Assembly: GCA_902597095.1 (NCBI GenBank)
Contig: CACJWK010000014.1
Span: 1 to 60,266, forward strand
Source of the DNA: an uncultured Pseudohongiella sp.
GTDB lineage: Bacteria > Pseudomonadota > Gammaproteobacteria > Pseudomonadales > Pseudohongiellaceae
Length of the DNA stretch: 60,266 nt
Direction of reading: 5' to 3'
The first letter of the stretch is position 1; every line of letters begins with the position of its first letter. Under the pieces are notes generated by a model. The model saw only the letters and a list, made by a program, of their open reading frames with translations. It ran no database searches and was not told the origin of the DNA. Of the stretch, positions 1-9,344 are shown piece by piece. The position numbers and the translations under genes are program-made.

Positions 1-726
1 CGTGCAACCCTGATTTGTTTCGATGAATTTTATGTGTCGGACATCGGAGATGCCATGTTGCTGGGTGGGCTGTTGAAGGCACTCCTTGACCGCGATGTCA
101 TGCTTGTCGCTACTTCAAATGTGCCTCCTCACGAGTTATACGAGAATGGTTTGCAACGGGAGAAGTTTTTACCGGCAATTGCGGCCATTGAGAACCATTG
201 CCAGGTGATTAAAGTTGACTCAGCCAGAGATTATCGATTAGAGCGTTTAAGCGCGACAGAACTCTACCTGTTTCCCCAGAATCCGGCTATAGACGAGCGG
301 CTGCGCGCGAACTTTTTTGAACTGGCCAGCGATACGGCGGCAATCCGCGAAAGCGGAATGCTCAGTCTGCTCGGTCGTGATTTAGAAACCATTCTCGTGG
401 CAGAAGAACAGGTCTGGTTCTCGTTTGATGAGCTTTGTGGCGGTCCCAGAAGCGCTTTCGATTATGTAGAGTTGGCGAAACTGTATCGGACGGTGTTTCT
501 GAGCGGTGTCCCTGTGCTTGGTGAAGAGGCGAACGACTGTGCTCGCAGATTCATCAGTCTGGTGGATGAACTCTATGACCGCCGTGTTCAGCTGATTATG
601 GCGGCCGAGGTTGATGTTCATCAGCTGTATACCGGTCAGAGCCTGGCTTTCGAATTTGAGCGGACCCAATCGAGGCTCATGGAAATGCGATCTCGCGAGT
701 ACCTCGGGCGGGAGCACCTTCTCTAG
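1..726 (+). CDS. zapE: Cell division AFG1-family ATPase ZapE, 3' part
   Basis: The frame is open from the first base, so this is the C-terminal 241 residues of a longer protein; the N-terminal part with Walker A lies outside the window. The fragment opens with the hydrophobic Walker B stretch LICFDEF followed by VSDIGDAMLLG, the signature of the AFG1/ZapE ATPases, and then a sensor-like LVATSNVPPHELYENGLQRE segment typical of this family. ZapE is a cytoplasmic ATPase that associates with the Z ring and affects constriction. Its position directly before rplM-rpsI matches the usual gammaproteobacterial order. The call is firm; an internal GTG at 34 is not the real start because the motif begins upstream of it. 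Confidence 0.93.
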   Translation, partial: RATLICFDEFYVSDIGDAMLLGGLLKALLDRDVMLVATSNVPPHELYENGLQREKFLPAIAAIENHCQVIKVDSARDYRLERLSATELYLFPQNPAIDERLRANFFELASDTAAIRESGMLSLLGRDLETILVAEEQVWFSFDELCGGPRSAFDYVELAKLYRTVFLSGVPVLGEEANDCARRFISLVDELYDRRVQLIMAAEVDVHQLYTGQSLAFEFERTQSRLMEMRSREYLGREHLL

Positions 727-803
727 GGGCAAAGCGCCGGATGGTGCGCCCCAGAGCCCTGCTGTGGGTGTGCAACATTTGCGGCATTTTGGCAGCAAAT
801 ATC

Positions 804-832
804 TTGAATCTTGACGGTCACTCCGGTAGCAT
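804..832 (+). promoter_or_regulatory. Probable sigma70 promoter of rplM-rpsI
   Basis: TTGAAT (804-809), a 17-base spacer and TAGCAT (827-832), followed by a GC-rich TCGCGCTCC stretch. A GC-rich discriminator after the -10 is usual for stringently controlled ribosomal promoters. Predicted by eye. Confidence 0.5.
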
Positions 833-867
833 TCGCGCTCCCTACACCTAAGCCCCTGGGTCGTGAC

Positions 868-1296
868 ATGAAGACTTACAGTGCTAAACCCAATGAAGTA
901 ACCAAGAACTGGCTACTCATCGACGCCGAAGGCCAGACGCTTGGTCGAATGGCGACCGCCATTGCCACGCGGTTACGCGGCAAGCATAAAGCGGAGTACA
1001 CCCCGCATGTGGACACGGGTGACTACGTGGTTGTTATCAACGCTGACAAGGTTCAGGTAACCGGTAACAAGACCACAGACAAAATGTATCACGCTCACTC
1101 CGGCTTTCCGGGGGGTCTGAAATCCATATCATTTGATAAGCTACGAGATCGTGCCCCGGAAAGAGTCATAAAGCTGGCCGTAAAAGGTATGCTGCCGCGC
1201 AGCCCGCTGGGCAGAGCGATGTTCAAGAAACTCAAGGTCTATGCAGGCTCTGAGCACCCGCATGGTGCTCAGCAGCCTCAAACCCTGCAACTCTAA
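868..1296 (+). CDS. rplM: 50S ribosomal protein L13
   Basis: Early-assembling protein of the large ribosomal subunit. The product from ATG 868 is 142 residues, the same length as E. coli L13, beginning [11 protein letters not shown] and carrying the conserved [32 protein letters not shown] and [19 protein letters not shown] segments. The frame stays open to 811, but the family start and length support 868. It is followed 18 bases later by rpsI, the standard two-gene operon. Confidence 0.97.
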   Translation: MKTYSAKPNEVTKNWLLIDAEGQTLGRMATAIATRLRGKHKAEYTPHVDTGDYVVVINADKVQVTGNKTTDKMYHAHSGFPGGLKSISFDKLRDRAPERVIKLAVKGMLPRSPLGRAMFKKLKVYAGSEHPHGAQQPQTLQL

Positions 1297-1314
1297 CAGG
1301 TTAACCAAGCATCT

Positions 1315-1707
1315 ATGGCTAGTACTCAATATTACGGCACAGGTCGTCGCAAGACCTCTACTGCCCGCGTCTTTCTGGCAAGTGGTAGCGGCAACATCAC
1401 GATTAATCGGCGTCCACTGGATGGATATTTCGGTCGAGAAGTCGCCCGAATGATAGTGCGGCAGCCTCTCGAACTGTGTGAAATGACAGATCGCTTTGAC
1501 ATCAACGTCACGGTGCGCGGTGGCGGTAGTTTTGGCCAGGCCGGTGCTATTCGCCATGGCATCACCCGGGCTCTGATGGAATATGACAATGACTTGCGGC
1601 CGACGCTTCGCAAAGCGGGATTCGTGACTCGCGATGCACGTGAAGTGGAGCGTAAGAAGGTTGGTTTGCGGAAATCTCGGAAGAAACCTCAGTTTTCCAA
1701 ACGATAA
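1315..1707 (+). CDS. rpsI: 30S ribosomal protein S9
   Basis: Small-subunit protein whose C-terminal tail reaches the P-site tRNA. The 130-residue product begins [20 protein letters not shown], contains the family motif [12 protein letters not shown] and ends with the basic tail [11 protein letters not shown] expected to contact the tRNA. It is cotranscribed with rplM and closed by a strong intrinsic terminator. Confidence 0.97.
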   Translation: MASTQYYGTGRRKTSTARVFLASGSGNITINRRPLDGYFGREVARMIVRQPLELCEMTDRFDINVTVRGGGSFGQAGAIRHGITRALMEYDNDLRPTLRKAGFVTRDAREVERKKVGLRKSRKKPQFSKR

Positions 1708-1728
1708 GGGAAACATGCTGTCAATAAA

Positions 1729-1762
1729 CGCCAAATCCCCTGCCGATTTGGCGTTTTTTTTT
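1729..1762 (+). terminator. Rho-independent terminator after rpsI
   Basis: A perfect 9-bp stem, CGCCAAATC (1729-1737) and GATTTGGCG (1745-1753), with a 7-base loop, is followed directly by nine T residues (1754-1762). Confidence 0.93.
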
Positions 1763-1828
1763 GGGGATGAAAAATCAAAATATCCATAAAAAACATATAC
1801 TTAAGGATTATTCTGAATTGCGGCTTGC

Positions 1829-1857
1829 TTGATAAAAAAGTCGAAATTGACTAACAT
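1829..1857 (+). promoter_or_regulatory. Putative promoter of petA-petBC
   Basis: TTGATA (1829-1834), 17-base spacer, TAACAT (1852-1857) inside the AT-rich gap between the rpsI terminator and petA. The predicted start site is near 1864, giving a leader of about 115 bases. Hexamer matches are moderate. Confidence 0.45.
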
Positions 1858-1978
1858 CTGTCGAAAATTTCCGAAACCCAAAGTATCCACTGATAAGCGA
1901 CCCCGCCGCGGGAAACATTTGACTGAGGTGACCGGATCGTTCACTTGCATTTAGTAGGATCTCAAGGAGTAAATTGAA

Positions 1979-2581
1979 GTGACTGACGACAGTACTAATG
2001 CTGGCCGCAGACGTTTTCTGGCAGGCTCTACAGCAGCTGTGGGCGCTGCTGGCGTGGTTGGGGCGGCAGCGCCTTTCATCGGATCTTGGAATCCGAGCGC
2101 CAAAGCCCGTGCCGCCGGGGCACCAGTGCGAATCGATATCGGCCGACTTGCTGAAGGAGAGATGCTCGGCCCCATACCCGCTTGGAGAGGGCGTCCGATT
2201 TTTGTGGTGAAGCGAGGCGAGGAAGCGCTGTCAGCGTTGAACGAAGATCCTGCAAGATTAGCCGATCCTGAATCACTTGATCCTGAGCAGCCGGGATACG
2301 CGCAAAATGAATATCGATCGCGCACTCCGGAGGTGCTGGTGCTTGTCGGACTCTGTCCTCATCTTTTCTGTTCACCAACACCTCACGTCGAGCTAAGGCC
2401 ACAGCCCTTCGATACCGACTGGCGCGGTGGCTTTTTCTGTCCATGTCATGGCTCACGCTTTGATCTGGCAGGGCGTGTCTACAGCGGATCTCCTGCATCC
2501 AGAAACATGCAGGTACCACCTCATTCGTTCGAATCAGAAAATATATTGGTAGTCGGTGTTGACGAGGAGACATCAGCATGA
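1979..2581 (+). CDS. petA: Ubiquinol-cytochrome c reductase iron-sulfur (Rieske) subunit
   Basis: Carries the 2Fe-2S cluster that takes electrons from ubiquinol in the cytochrome bc1 complex at the inner membrane. GTG start with AAGGAG 10 bases upstream; 200 residues. The N-terminus has a twin-arginine-like RRRFLAGS (10-17) and one hydrophobic anchor (about 18-36). Rieske box I reads C126-P-H128-L-F-C131 and box II C154-P-C156-H157-G-S. All four cluster ligands (C126, H128, C154, H157) and both disulfide cysteines (C131, C156) are present, but box I departs from the common CTHLGC at two positions. The stop overlaps the next start (ATGA), showing translational coupling to the cytochrome b/c1 gene. 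Confidence 0.95.
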   Translation: MTDDSTNAGRRRFLAGSTAAVGAAGVVGAAAPFIGSWNPSAKARAAGAPVRIDIGRLAEGEMLGPIPAWRGRPIFVVKRGEEALSALNEDPARLADPESLDPEQPGYAQNEYRSRTPEVLVLVGLCPHLFCSPTPHVELRPQPFDTDWRGGFFCPCHGSRFDLAGRVYSGSPASRNMQVPPHSFESENILVVGVDEETSA

Positions 2582-4635
2582 GCGATATTACTGGAACTGA
2601 AAGCCCTAGCGGGACTGGCCAAAGACCCGGTTGGCTGATTGGGGTGCGAGACTGGGTTGACGCTCGCCTTCCCATCATGGATGCATGGAAGAAGCATCTT
2701 TCCGAGTATTACGCGCCGAAAAACTTTAATTTCTGGTACTACTTTGGGGTACTTTCGATGCTGGTTCTGGTGATGCAGTTGCTCACTGGGATCTGGCTGA
2801 CGATGAACTACACGCCTTCGGCGGAAGCGGCGTTCGCGTCAGTTGAATACATTATGCGGGACGTGGATTTTGGCTGGCTGCTGCGCTATCTGCATTCAAC
2901 GGGCGCCTCAGCATTTTTTTTCGTGGTGTATCTGCACATGTTCCGAGGGCTCATGTATGGCTCGTACAAGAAACCCCGGGAATTGATCTGGGTGCTGGGA
3001 ATGGCGATCTATCTGGTGCTGATGGCCGAGGGATTCATGGGCTATGTACTGCCCTGGGGTCAGATGTCCTATTGGGGGGCAAACGTGATCGTTTCTCTGT
3101 TCGGCTCGATACCAGTCATCGGCGAAGACCTGCTGGTGTGGATTCGAGGCGACTACTTAATTTCGGGGGCGACACTTAATCGCTTCTTCGCACTGCATGT
3201 GGTTGCCCTGCCTATCGTGCTGCTTGCACTGGTGGTGCTGCATATCCTTGCGCTGCATGAAGTAGGTTCGAATAACCCTGACGGCATCAACATCAAGGAT
3301 AACAAAGGCCCTGACGGGGTTCCCGTGGATGGCGTACCGTTTCACCCGTATTACACGCTCTACCACGACCTCCCTGGTGTGATTCTGTTTTTGTTCGTGT
3401 TCTGTGCAATTGTGTTCTTCGCTCCGGAAATGGGCGGGTACTTCCTGGAAATTGCGAACTTTCAGGAAGCAGATTCATTGAAGACGCCCGAACACGTGCC
3501 GCCAGTTTGGTATTACACGCCGTTCTATTCAATGCTGCGCGCAGTTACCGTCCCGCTGTTCGGTATCGATTCCAAATTCTGGGGCATGCTTGTCATGTTC
3601 GGTGCGATTGCGATTCTGTTTGTCCTGCCCTGGCTAGATAAAAGCCCCGTTCGCTCAATGCGTTACAAAGGCTGGTATAGCCGAATCGCTCTCCTGTCTT
3701 TTGTTGTGGCATTTCTGATACTCGGCGTGCTTGGTACGCAGGCAGTAAGCCCCGCTAAGACCGCCCTAGCCCAGTTGATGACGGTGGTTTACTTCGCCTA
3801 TTTTCTGGCGATGCCGTGGTACACGAGAAAGGAACAAACCACAAAGCCGCCGGAGCGCGTGACGGGCCGCTTTATTTCTGTACCTCAGCTGGTCGGGTCT
3901 ATCGTCCTGTTGGCGCTGTTGGTCGGCTTGCCCCTGATGTTGGTGTCGGGCAGTGCAGAAGCGGCATCAGCCGGAAACCTGGATCTTGAGCATGTTGACA
4001 CAGACTTTAGTGATAAGGAGTCACTACAGCGTGGTTTTAGAACTTACATGAATTACTGCGCGAGCTGCCATGAGTTGGGTTACGCACGCTATGAGCGAAC
4101 AGCCGACGATCTCGGGATTCCGCACGATCTGGTACTTGCGAACCTGGTATTCGATGACTCGCTTATTGGTGATCTCATTGAGAATGCCATGTCTGAGGAC
4201 GATGCAAAATCCTGGTTCGGCGCAGCTCCGCCGGACCTGACTCTGGCCGGAAGAGTCCACAGTCCAGATTGGCTGTACACCTACCTTAAATCTTTCTACA
4301 ACGACCCAAGCCGGCCGCTGGGTGCCAACAACAAGATCTATGCCAATGTCGGTATGCCAAATGTGCTGCATGAGCTGCAGGGTGATGTTGAATGCGATGA
4401 TCACGGAAGCGGGAATCCGCTTGCTTGTGAACTGCATCGCGTTGAAGGCACGGGCTCTATAAGCGAGCAGGAATTCGATAATCTTATCGCTGATCTTGTA
4501 AATTTTATGTATTACGTAGGCGAACCCGGTCGTGAAAATCGGCAGGCGATCGGTATCTGGGTTTTGGCGTTTCTCGGATTGCTTTACATCCTGGCAGCGA
4601 TGATGGGACGGGAATTTTCCAAGGACTATCACTAA
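2578..4635 (+). CDS. petB/petC: Cytochrome b / cytochrome c1 fusion of the bc1 complex
   Basis: One uninterrupted 685-residue frame joins both haem proteins of the bc1 complex. Residues 1-430 are cytochrome b: haem ligands H106 and H120 in helix B, H207 and H222 in helix D, and a Qo-site PVWY (309-312) in place of PEWY, a variant I recall from beta/gamma homologues. Residues 435-463 form a hydrophobic stretch ending GSAEAASA that looks like a signal peptide with a cleavage site. Residues 464-685 are cytochrome c1: haem-binding C494-A-S-C497-H498, likely axial M593 in NVGMP, and a C-terminal anchor at about 657-675. No start codon lies at the c1 boundary, so c1 can only be made as part of the polyprotein. 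Such a fused, later cleaved gene is known as fbcH in Bradyrhizobium; most gammaproteobacteria have separate petB and petC. Confidence 0.93.
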   Translation: MSDITGTESPSGTGQRPGWLIGVRDWVDARLPIMDAWKKHLSEYYAPKNFNFWYYFGVLSMLVLVMQLLTGIWLTMNYTPSAEAAFASVEYIMRDVDFGWLLRYLHSTGASAFFFVVYLHMFRGLMYGSYKKPRELIWVLGMAIYLVLMAEGFMGYVLPWGQMSYWGANVIVSLFGSIPVIGEDLLVWIRGDYLISGATLNRFFALHVVALPIVLLALVVLHILALHEVGSNNPDGINIKDNKGPDGVPVDGVPFHPYYTLYHDLPGVILFLFVFCAIVFFAPEMGGYFLEIANFQEADSLKTPEHVPPVWYYTPFYSMLRAVTVPLFGIDSKFWGMLVMFGAIAILFVLPWLDKSPVRSMRYKGWYSRIALLSFVVAFLILGVLGTQAVSPAKTALAQLMTVVYFAYFLAMPWYTRKEQTTKPPERVTGRFISVPQLVGSIVLLALLVGLPLMLVSGSAEAASAGNLDLEHVDTDFSDKESLQRGFRTYMNYCASCHELGYARYERTADDLGIPHDLVLANLVFDDSLIGDLIENAMSEDDAKSWFGAAPPDLTLAGRVHSPDWLYTYLKSFYNDPSRPLGANNKIYANVGMPNVLHELQGDVECDDHGSGNPLACELHRVEGTGSISEQEFDNLIADLVNFMYYVGEPGRENRQAIGIWVLAFLGLLYILAAMMGREFSKDYH

Positions 4636-4692
4636 TACGCTGCTGTTCCGCAGGCAGAATAAGATAATATTGACCGAATTAGGGGACAAGAC

Positions 4693-5325
4693 ATGGGTGT
4701 AGTCGCGAAGCGATCGTCAATGACTTTCTATTCAGATGGAACAAGTCACTACAGTCACAGAGTGCGTATCGTGCTTGCTGAAAAAGGGGTCACGGTAGAA
4801 ACCATCGATGTTGATCCAGACAATAAGCCTGAAGATCTTGCATCACTGAACCCATATAACAATCTTCCGACGTTGGTTGATAGAGATCTTGTGTTATATG
4901 AGGCCGATATCATGATGGAATATCTCGATGAACGGTTTCCTCATCCCCCTCTGTTTCCGGTTTATCCAGTTGCAAGGGCTCAGAGCCGACTTTGGATCTA
5001 TCGGATCAGGCAGGACTGGTGTGAGCTTGTCGACAGTCTTATGGCCGGGGACGGTACGCCTTCGCAGCTCGAGAAAAAGCGGAAAGAATTACGTGAAAGT
5101 CTGATTTCCATTGCGCCGATTTTTGGCGAAAAACCCTATTTTATGAGCGATGAATTTACCATCGTGGATTGTGTAGTCACGCCAATTCTGTGGCGACTGC
5201 CTACGATGAGCATCGAGTTGCCAAAAAATAAAACAACCAAGCCGCTACTGGCGTATCGAGATCGTCTGTTCGAGCGTGAGTCGGTTGTGGCCAGCATGTC
5301 TGAACAAGAAAAAGAAATGATTTAA
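4693..5325 (+). CDS. sspA: Stringent starvation protein A
   Basis: Glutathione-S-transferase-fold protein that binds RNA polymerase and alters transcription in stationary phase and stress. The 210-residue product has an N-terminal thioredoxin-like domain (MTFYSDGTSHYSHRVRIVLAEKG, then NPYNNLPTLVDRDLVLYEADIMMEYLDE) and an all-helical C-terminal domain. The catalytic serine/tyrosine pattern of true GSTs is not kept, as usual for SspA. AGGGGA precedes the start. It lies directly upstream of sspB and downstream of the bc1 genes, the common gammaproteobacterial order. Confidence 0.95.
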   Translation: MGVVAKRSSMTFYSDGTSHYSHRVRIVLAEKGVTVETIDVDPDNKPEDLASLNPYNNLPTLVDRDLVLYEADIMMEYLDERFPHPPLFPVYPVARAQSRLWIYRIRQDWCELVDSLMAGDGTPSQLEKKRKELRESLISIAPIFGEKPYFMSDEFTIVDCVVTPILWRLPTMSIELPKNKTTKPLLAYRDRLFERESVVASMSEQEKEMI

Positions 5326-5364
5326 TCCTGAGATCATTCTTTGGATTAACAAGGGCGATCTTCC

Positions 5365-5784
5365 ATGGCAATGACATCAAGCCGTCCCTATGTGGTGAGA
5401 GCCCTGTACGAGTGGATAGTAGAGAACAACTGCACGCCTTACATTCTGGTCAATGCCTTCGGGGAGGGAGTGGAGGTGCCGCAGGAGCACGTGCGTGATG
5501 GCCAGATTGTCTTAAATATTTCTCCGATCGCGGTGAGCGACCTGCATCTTGGCAATGAAAGCCTGAATTTTGAAGGCCGATTTGGAGGCATTCCCAAAAT
5601 TGTCAGTGTGCCAATTAGCGCGGTGTGCGGGATTTACGCCAAAGAAAACGGTCAGGGTATGATTTTTGACCCGGAGTTGGGTCCGCCCGAACCGCCAGAG
5701 CCTATTACCCCCGAGGAGGCAAGCACTGACGGTCCTTCAGAGAAAAAGGGAAGTCCAAAACCCGCTCTGCGTGTTGTTAAGTGA
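5365..5784 (+). CDS. sspB: ClpXP protease specificity-enhancing factor SspB
   Basis: Adaptor that binds the ssrA tag on stalled translation products and hands them to ClpXP. The 139-residue protein has the folded tag-binding domain (about 1-110: RPYVVRALYEWIVENNCTPYILV, then GRFGG and IYAKENGQGM), a flexible acidic/proline-rich linker (110-130), and ends in PALRVVK, the short C-terminal motif that docks on ClpX. It pairs with sspA and ends 8 bases from the convergent dolP. Confidence 0.95.
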   Translation: MAMTSSRPYVVRALYEWIVENNCTPYILVNAFGEGVEVPQEHVRDGQIVLNISPIAVSDLHLGNESLNFEGRFGGIPKIVSVPISAVCGIYAKENGQGMIFDPELGPPEPPEPITPEEASTDGPSEKKGSPKPALRVVK

Positions 5785-5792
5785 GCATTGCG

Positions 5793-6985
<1,193 letters not shown>

Positions 6986-7088
6986 TCAAAAACGATTATC
7001 TGGTGGTATTCTCACACGTGTTATCGGCCACAATTGGTGGTCTGTTATAAAAAATACTCGACAAAAAGTGCGCCATGCTGTGTGGGCG

Positions 7089-7448
7089 CTAATGAAAAGC
7101 AGCTTGAATCCACTGGAACCGATGTCCTTGCGGACTTTCAATCAGCCCGATGACGTCAAAAAGACAGGCAAAAGTCTGATACTTACTGTGAGAAAGCAAA
7201 AAATGCGCAGCGGTGCGACGTACCCTCGCCTGCTTCAGTTAGGTAATGGTCTCAACAGGCGAGCCATAATTGTCCTTGCTCCGATATCTGACCTCAATGA
7301 AGATCAGTTGTGAAGTGCCTTCCTCAATGATGAGTTTAATCTCGCCGAATTTGCAGGAATAATTCTCAGCGGTGAGTTTTAGACCCCGGCTCAGAAGATG
7401 CTTGGCGCCTAGGCGTTCCGCTCTGCGTCCAATCAGTGTCGTTCGCAC
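7089..7448 (-). pseudogene. yraN: yraN (UPF0102) interrupted by an in-frame TAA
   Basis: YraN proteins are small PD-(D/E)XK nuclease-like proteins of about 120 residues. From GTG 7448 the frame gives MRTTLIGRRAERLGAKHLL, a GEIKLI strand and IFIEVRYRS, then meets TAA at 7241-7239. Reading on in the same frame past the stop gives LKQARVRRTAAHFLLS, then CLFDVIGLIE and FQWIQAAF before TAG at 7091-7089. This is a normal family C-terminus, and the total of 118 sense codons is about full length. So one nonsense codon splits an otherwise intact gene. In addition the family's GEID Asp, an active-site residue of the fold, is Lys here (AAA). The gene may be decaying, or the stop could be a sequence error; the Asp-to-Lys change argues for real loss of function. 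Confidence 0.85.
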
Positions 7449-7458
7449 TGTCAGCAGG

Positions 7459-9303
7459 TCAATCTGAAACAGAAGCAGGGAGCTGGGCTTCGGAACGCGT
7501 TGCGGTGCCGTCTCGGAACTGAGCGAACTGGAGGCTACGATGAATCCTTCCGCTCTCTGAGAGTGTGAGTGACCCGGTCGCGCCCGCGATCGCAATATCC
7601 GGTCTGCGGGTCATCTGGTTAAGGCGGGGGTACAGCCTGAAACTGTCGACACCGAGCGCCCTAAGTCGTTGAGAGGAGCCTTGTGCGGTTCTCAGCTGGC
7701 CGTCGATCTGCTGTTTAAGGGTGCCATTTTCGAGTAGCCAGGGTGCGTCAGCGAACCAGATGCCTTCCAGATCCCGATTGTCGGTCGACCCATTCAGACC
7801 ATCAAAAACAGACGGTAAGGCGAATACAGGCACATCGGCTGCGAAATAAAAAGCCAGCGTCGGTTTTATCAAGCGGGCTTGACGGGGATTGGCGATGAGA
7901 AAAATGAAGTCGATGTCCTGCCGGCGCCTCGGTGTGAATTCGATGTTATTCCGCGGCAAGAGGCTCCGAAGACTCTCCAGGCGCTCTTCGCTCGCATTGA
8001 TGGCCATGAGAATTTTAACCACGGTACTGTAATCATTGGTCTCGCCATACGTGGCGAGCGAAACAATCTTCCCGCCCCGATCCTGCCAATTTGCTGCGAA
8101 AGTCGACCGCAAACGATCATAATCAGCCGCTTCCGGTGCGATCAGCGCCGCACGGCGATAATTACGTGCCCACGCCAGGTTAAGGATTTGAGAAATTTCG
8201 TCAGCGGGTGCCAGTCCGAACTGATACAGATTCCGGGGTGATTCTTCGACCGAGTCTGCATAATTCAGAGCCAGTGTTGGAACCGGTAAATCTTCCTTTT
8301 CCGCCAGTTGATTTACCAATGATTTAGTCAGAGGGCCTATGATCAGATCAGCGCCTGATTCTACTGCTTGCTGATAAACAGCCTCCAGATTTACCACCGA
8401 GCTGGTGTCGTAAGTAGAGATAGTAGGGGCGTCCCTGCTGATTTGCAGTGACTCGTAATAGGCACTGAAAAACCCTTCCTGAATTGCGATGCCGGCGGGT
8501 TGCTGTAGCGGAAGCAAGAGTGCAATTTTTCGCGGGCGGTCGTCCCACAGAGACTGCAGGGCTGCGAGATCTGACGGCAGGGTCTTTGAGGCAGTATGAC
8601 TGGTCCATACTGAGCGCCAGCGTTCAATGGCGTTGAGTTGGCTGCGGATGTTGCTTTCCCCCGCCAGAAAAACGCGCGCAAGCTCTATCCATCCTCGCAA
8701 CTCATAGCTGTTGGCGTCTTCAGCGAGCCGCTCTAGTTCGGTCTTTTCCAGAGTAATCAATAAATGCCAGAGTGTTTCGATGCTCTGGATCGATCTGGGG
8801 TGATTCAGCGTCCTTGCGGCCAGGGCGTAAGCGGCAACCGCTGCAGCTGTGGAGTCGTTGTCAAGATGAAGATCCCCGAGCGTTGAATAAAGTTCCGGTG
8901 CCGCTGCGTCATCTGCGTCCAGATCTCTCACTAGATTTCCCGTTAACCAGCGTAAAGCGGCTGCTCGGTCGTTTTGTGAGATGGCTAAATCGGCTTGCAC
9001 CAGCGCATAGGAAATCTTTAATGGCGGTGGCAGAGCGGCAGGGCGATCAATGCGTTCCATCAGCTCGCCCGCGCGTTCAAATTCTGATTCTGCAAGCAGC
9101 AGGTTTGCGGCTTGGATGAGATTATTGGCCGCTGTGCTTCCCGTTGTCCCCTCAGCTTCCCTGATAAGGGATGTGACTTGTCGCAGTGCGTCACTGTCTT
9201 CGTCAGATGGCTGTGGGCCTGAAATTTCGCTGGTGCTACACGAGACCAGCATCGAGAGGCTCAGAATTTTCAATGGAGCTGTGAGGCTTCTGCGCGGTAA
9301 CAT
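7459..9303 (-). CDS. lpoA: Penicillin-binding protein activator LpoA
   Basis: Outer-membrane lipoprotein that reaches through the periplasm to stimulate PBP1A. I chose ATG 9303 (614 residues), giving signal peptide MLPRRSLTAPLKILSLSMLVSC with lipobox LVSC; a GTG at 9321 would add six residues but sits 23 bases from the divergent rsmI start. The N-terminal half is a helical TPR-like domain (about 25-260). The C-terminal half (about 265-590) is a periplasmic-binding-protein-like LppC domain, with RKIALLLPLQQPAG at its start and SGADLIIGPL inside. The stop lies 10 bases before the yraN start. rsmI is divergent, exactly as in E. coli. Confidence 0.92.
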   Translation of the reverse strand: MLPRRSLTAPLKILSLSMLVSCSTSEISGPQPSDEDSDALRQVTSLIREAEGTTGSTAANNLIQAANLLLAESEFERAGELMERIDRPAALPPPLKISYALVQADLAISQNDRAAALRWLTGNLVRDLDADDAAAPELYSTLGDLHLDNDSTAAAVAAYALAARTLNHPRSIQSIETLWHLLITLEKTELERLAEDANSYELRGWIELARVFLAGESNIRSQLNAIERWRSVWTSHTASKTLPSDLAALQSLWDDRPRKIALLLPLQQPAGIAIQEGFFSAYYESLQISRDAPTISTYDTSSVVNLEAVYQQAVESGADLIIGPLTKSLVNQLAEKEDLPVPTLALNYADSVEESPRNLYQFGLAPADEISQILNLAWARNYRRAALIAPEAADYDRLRSTFAANWQDRGGKIVSLATYGETNDYSTVVKILMAINASEERLESLRSLLPRNNIEFTPRRRQDIDFIFLIANPRQARLIKPTLAFYFAADVPVFALPSVFDGLNGSTDNRDLEGIWFADAPWLLENGTLKQQIDGQLRTAQGSSQRLRALGVDSFRLYPRLNQMTRRPDIAIAGATGSLTLSESGRIHRSLQFAQFRDGTATRSEAQLPASVSD

Positions 9304-9344
9304 GCGGAGCTCTGACGTCACGGAATAAAAAAAGAGTAATACAA

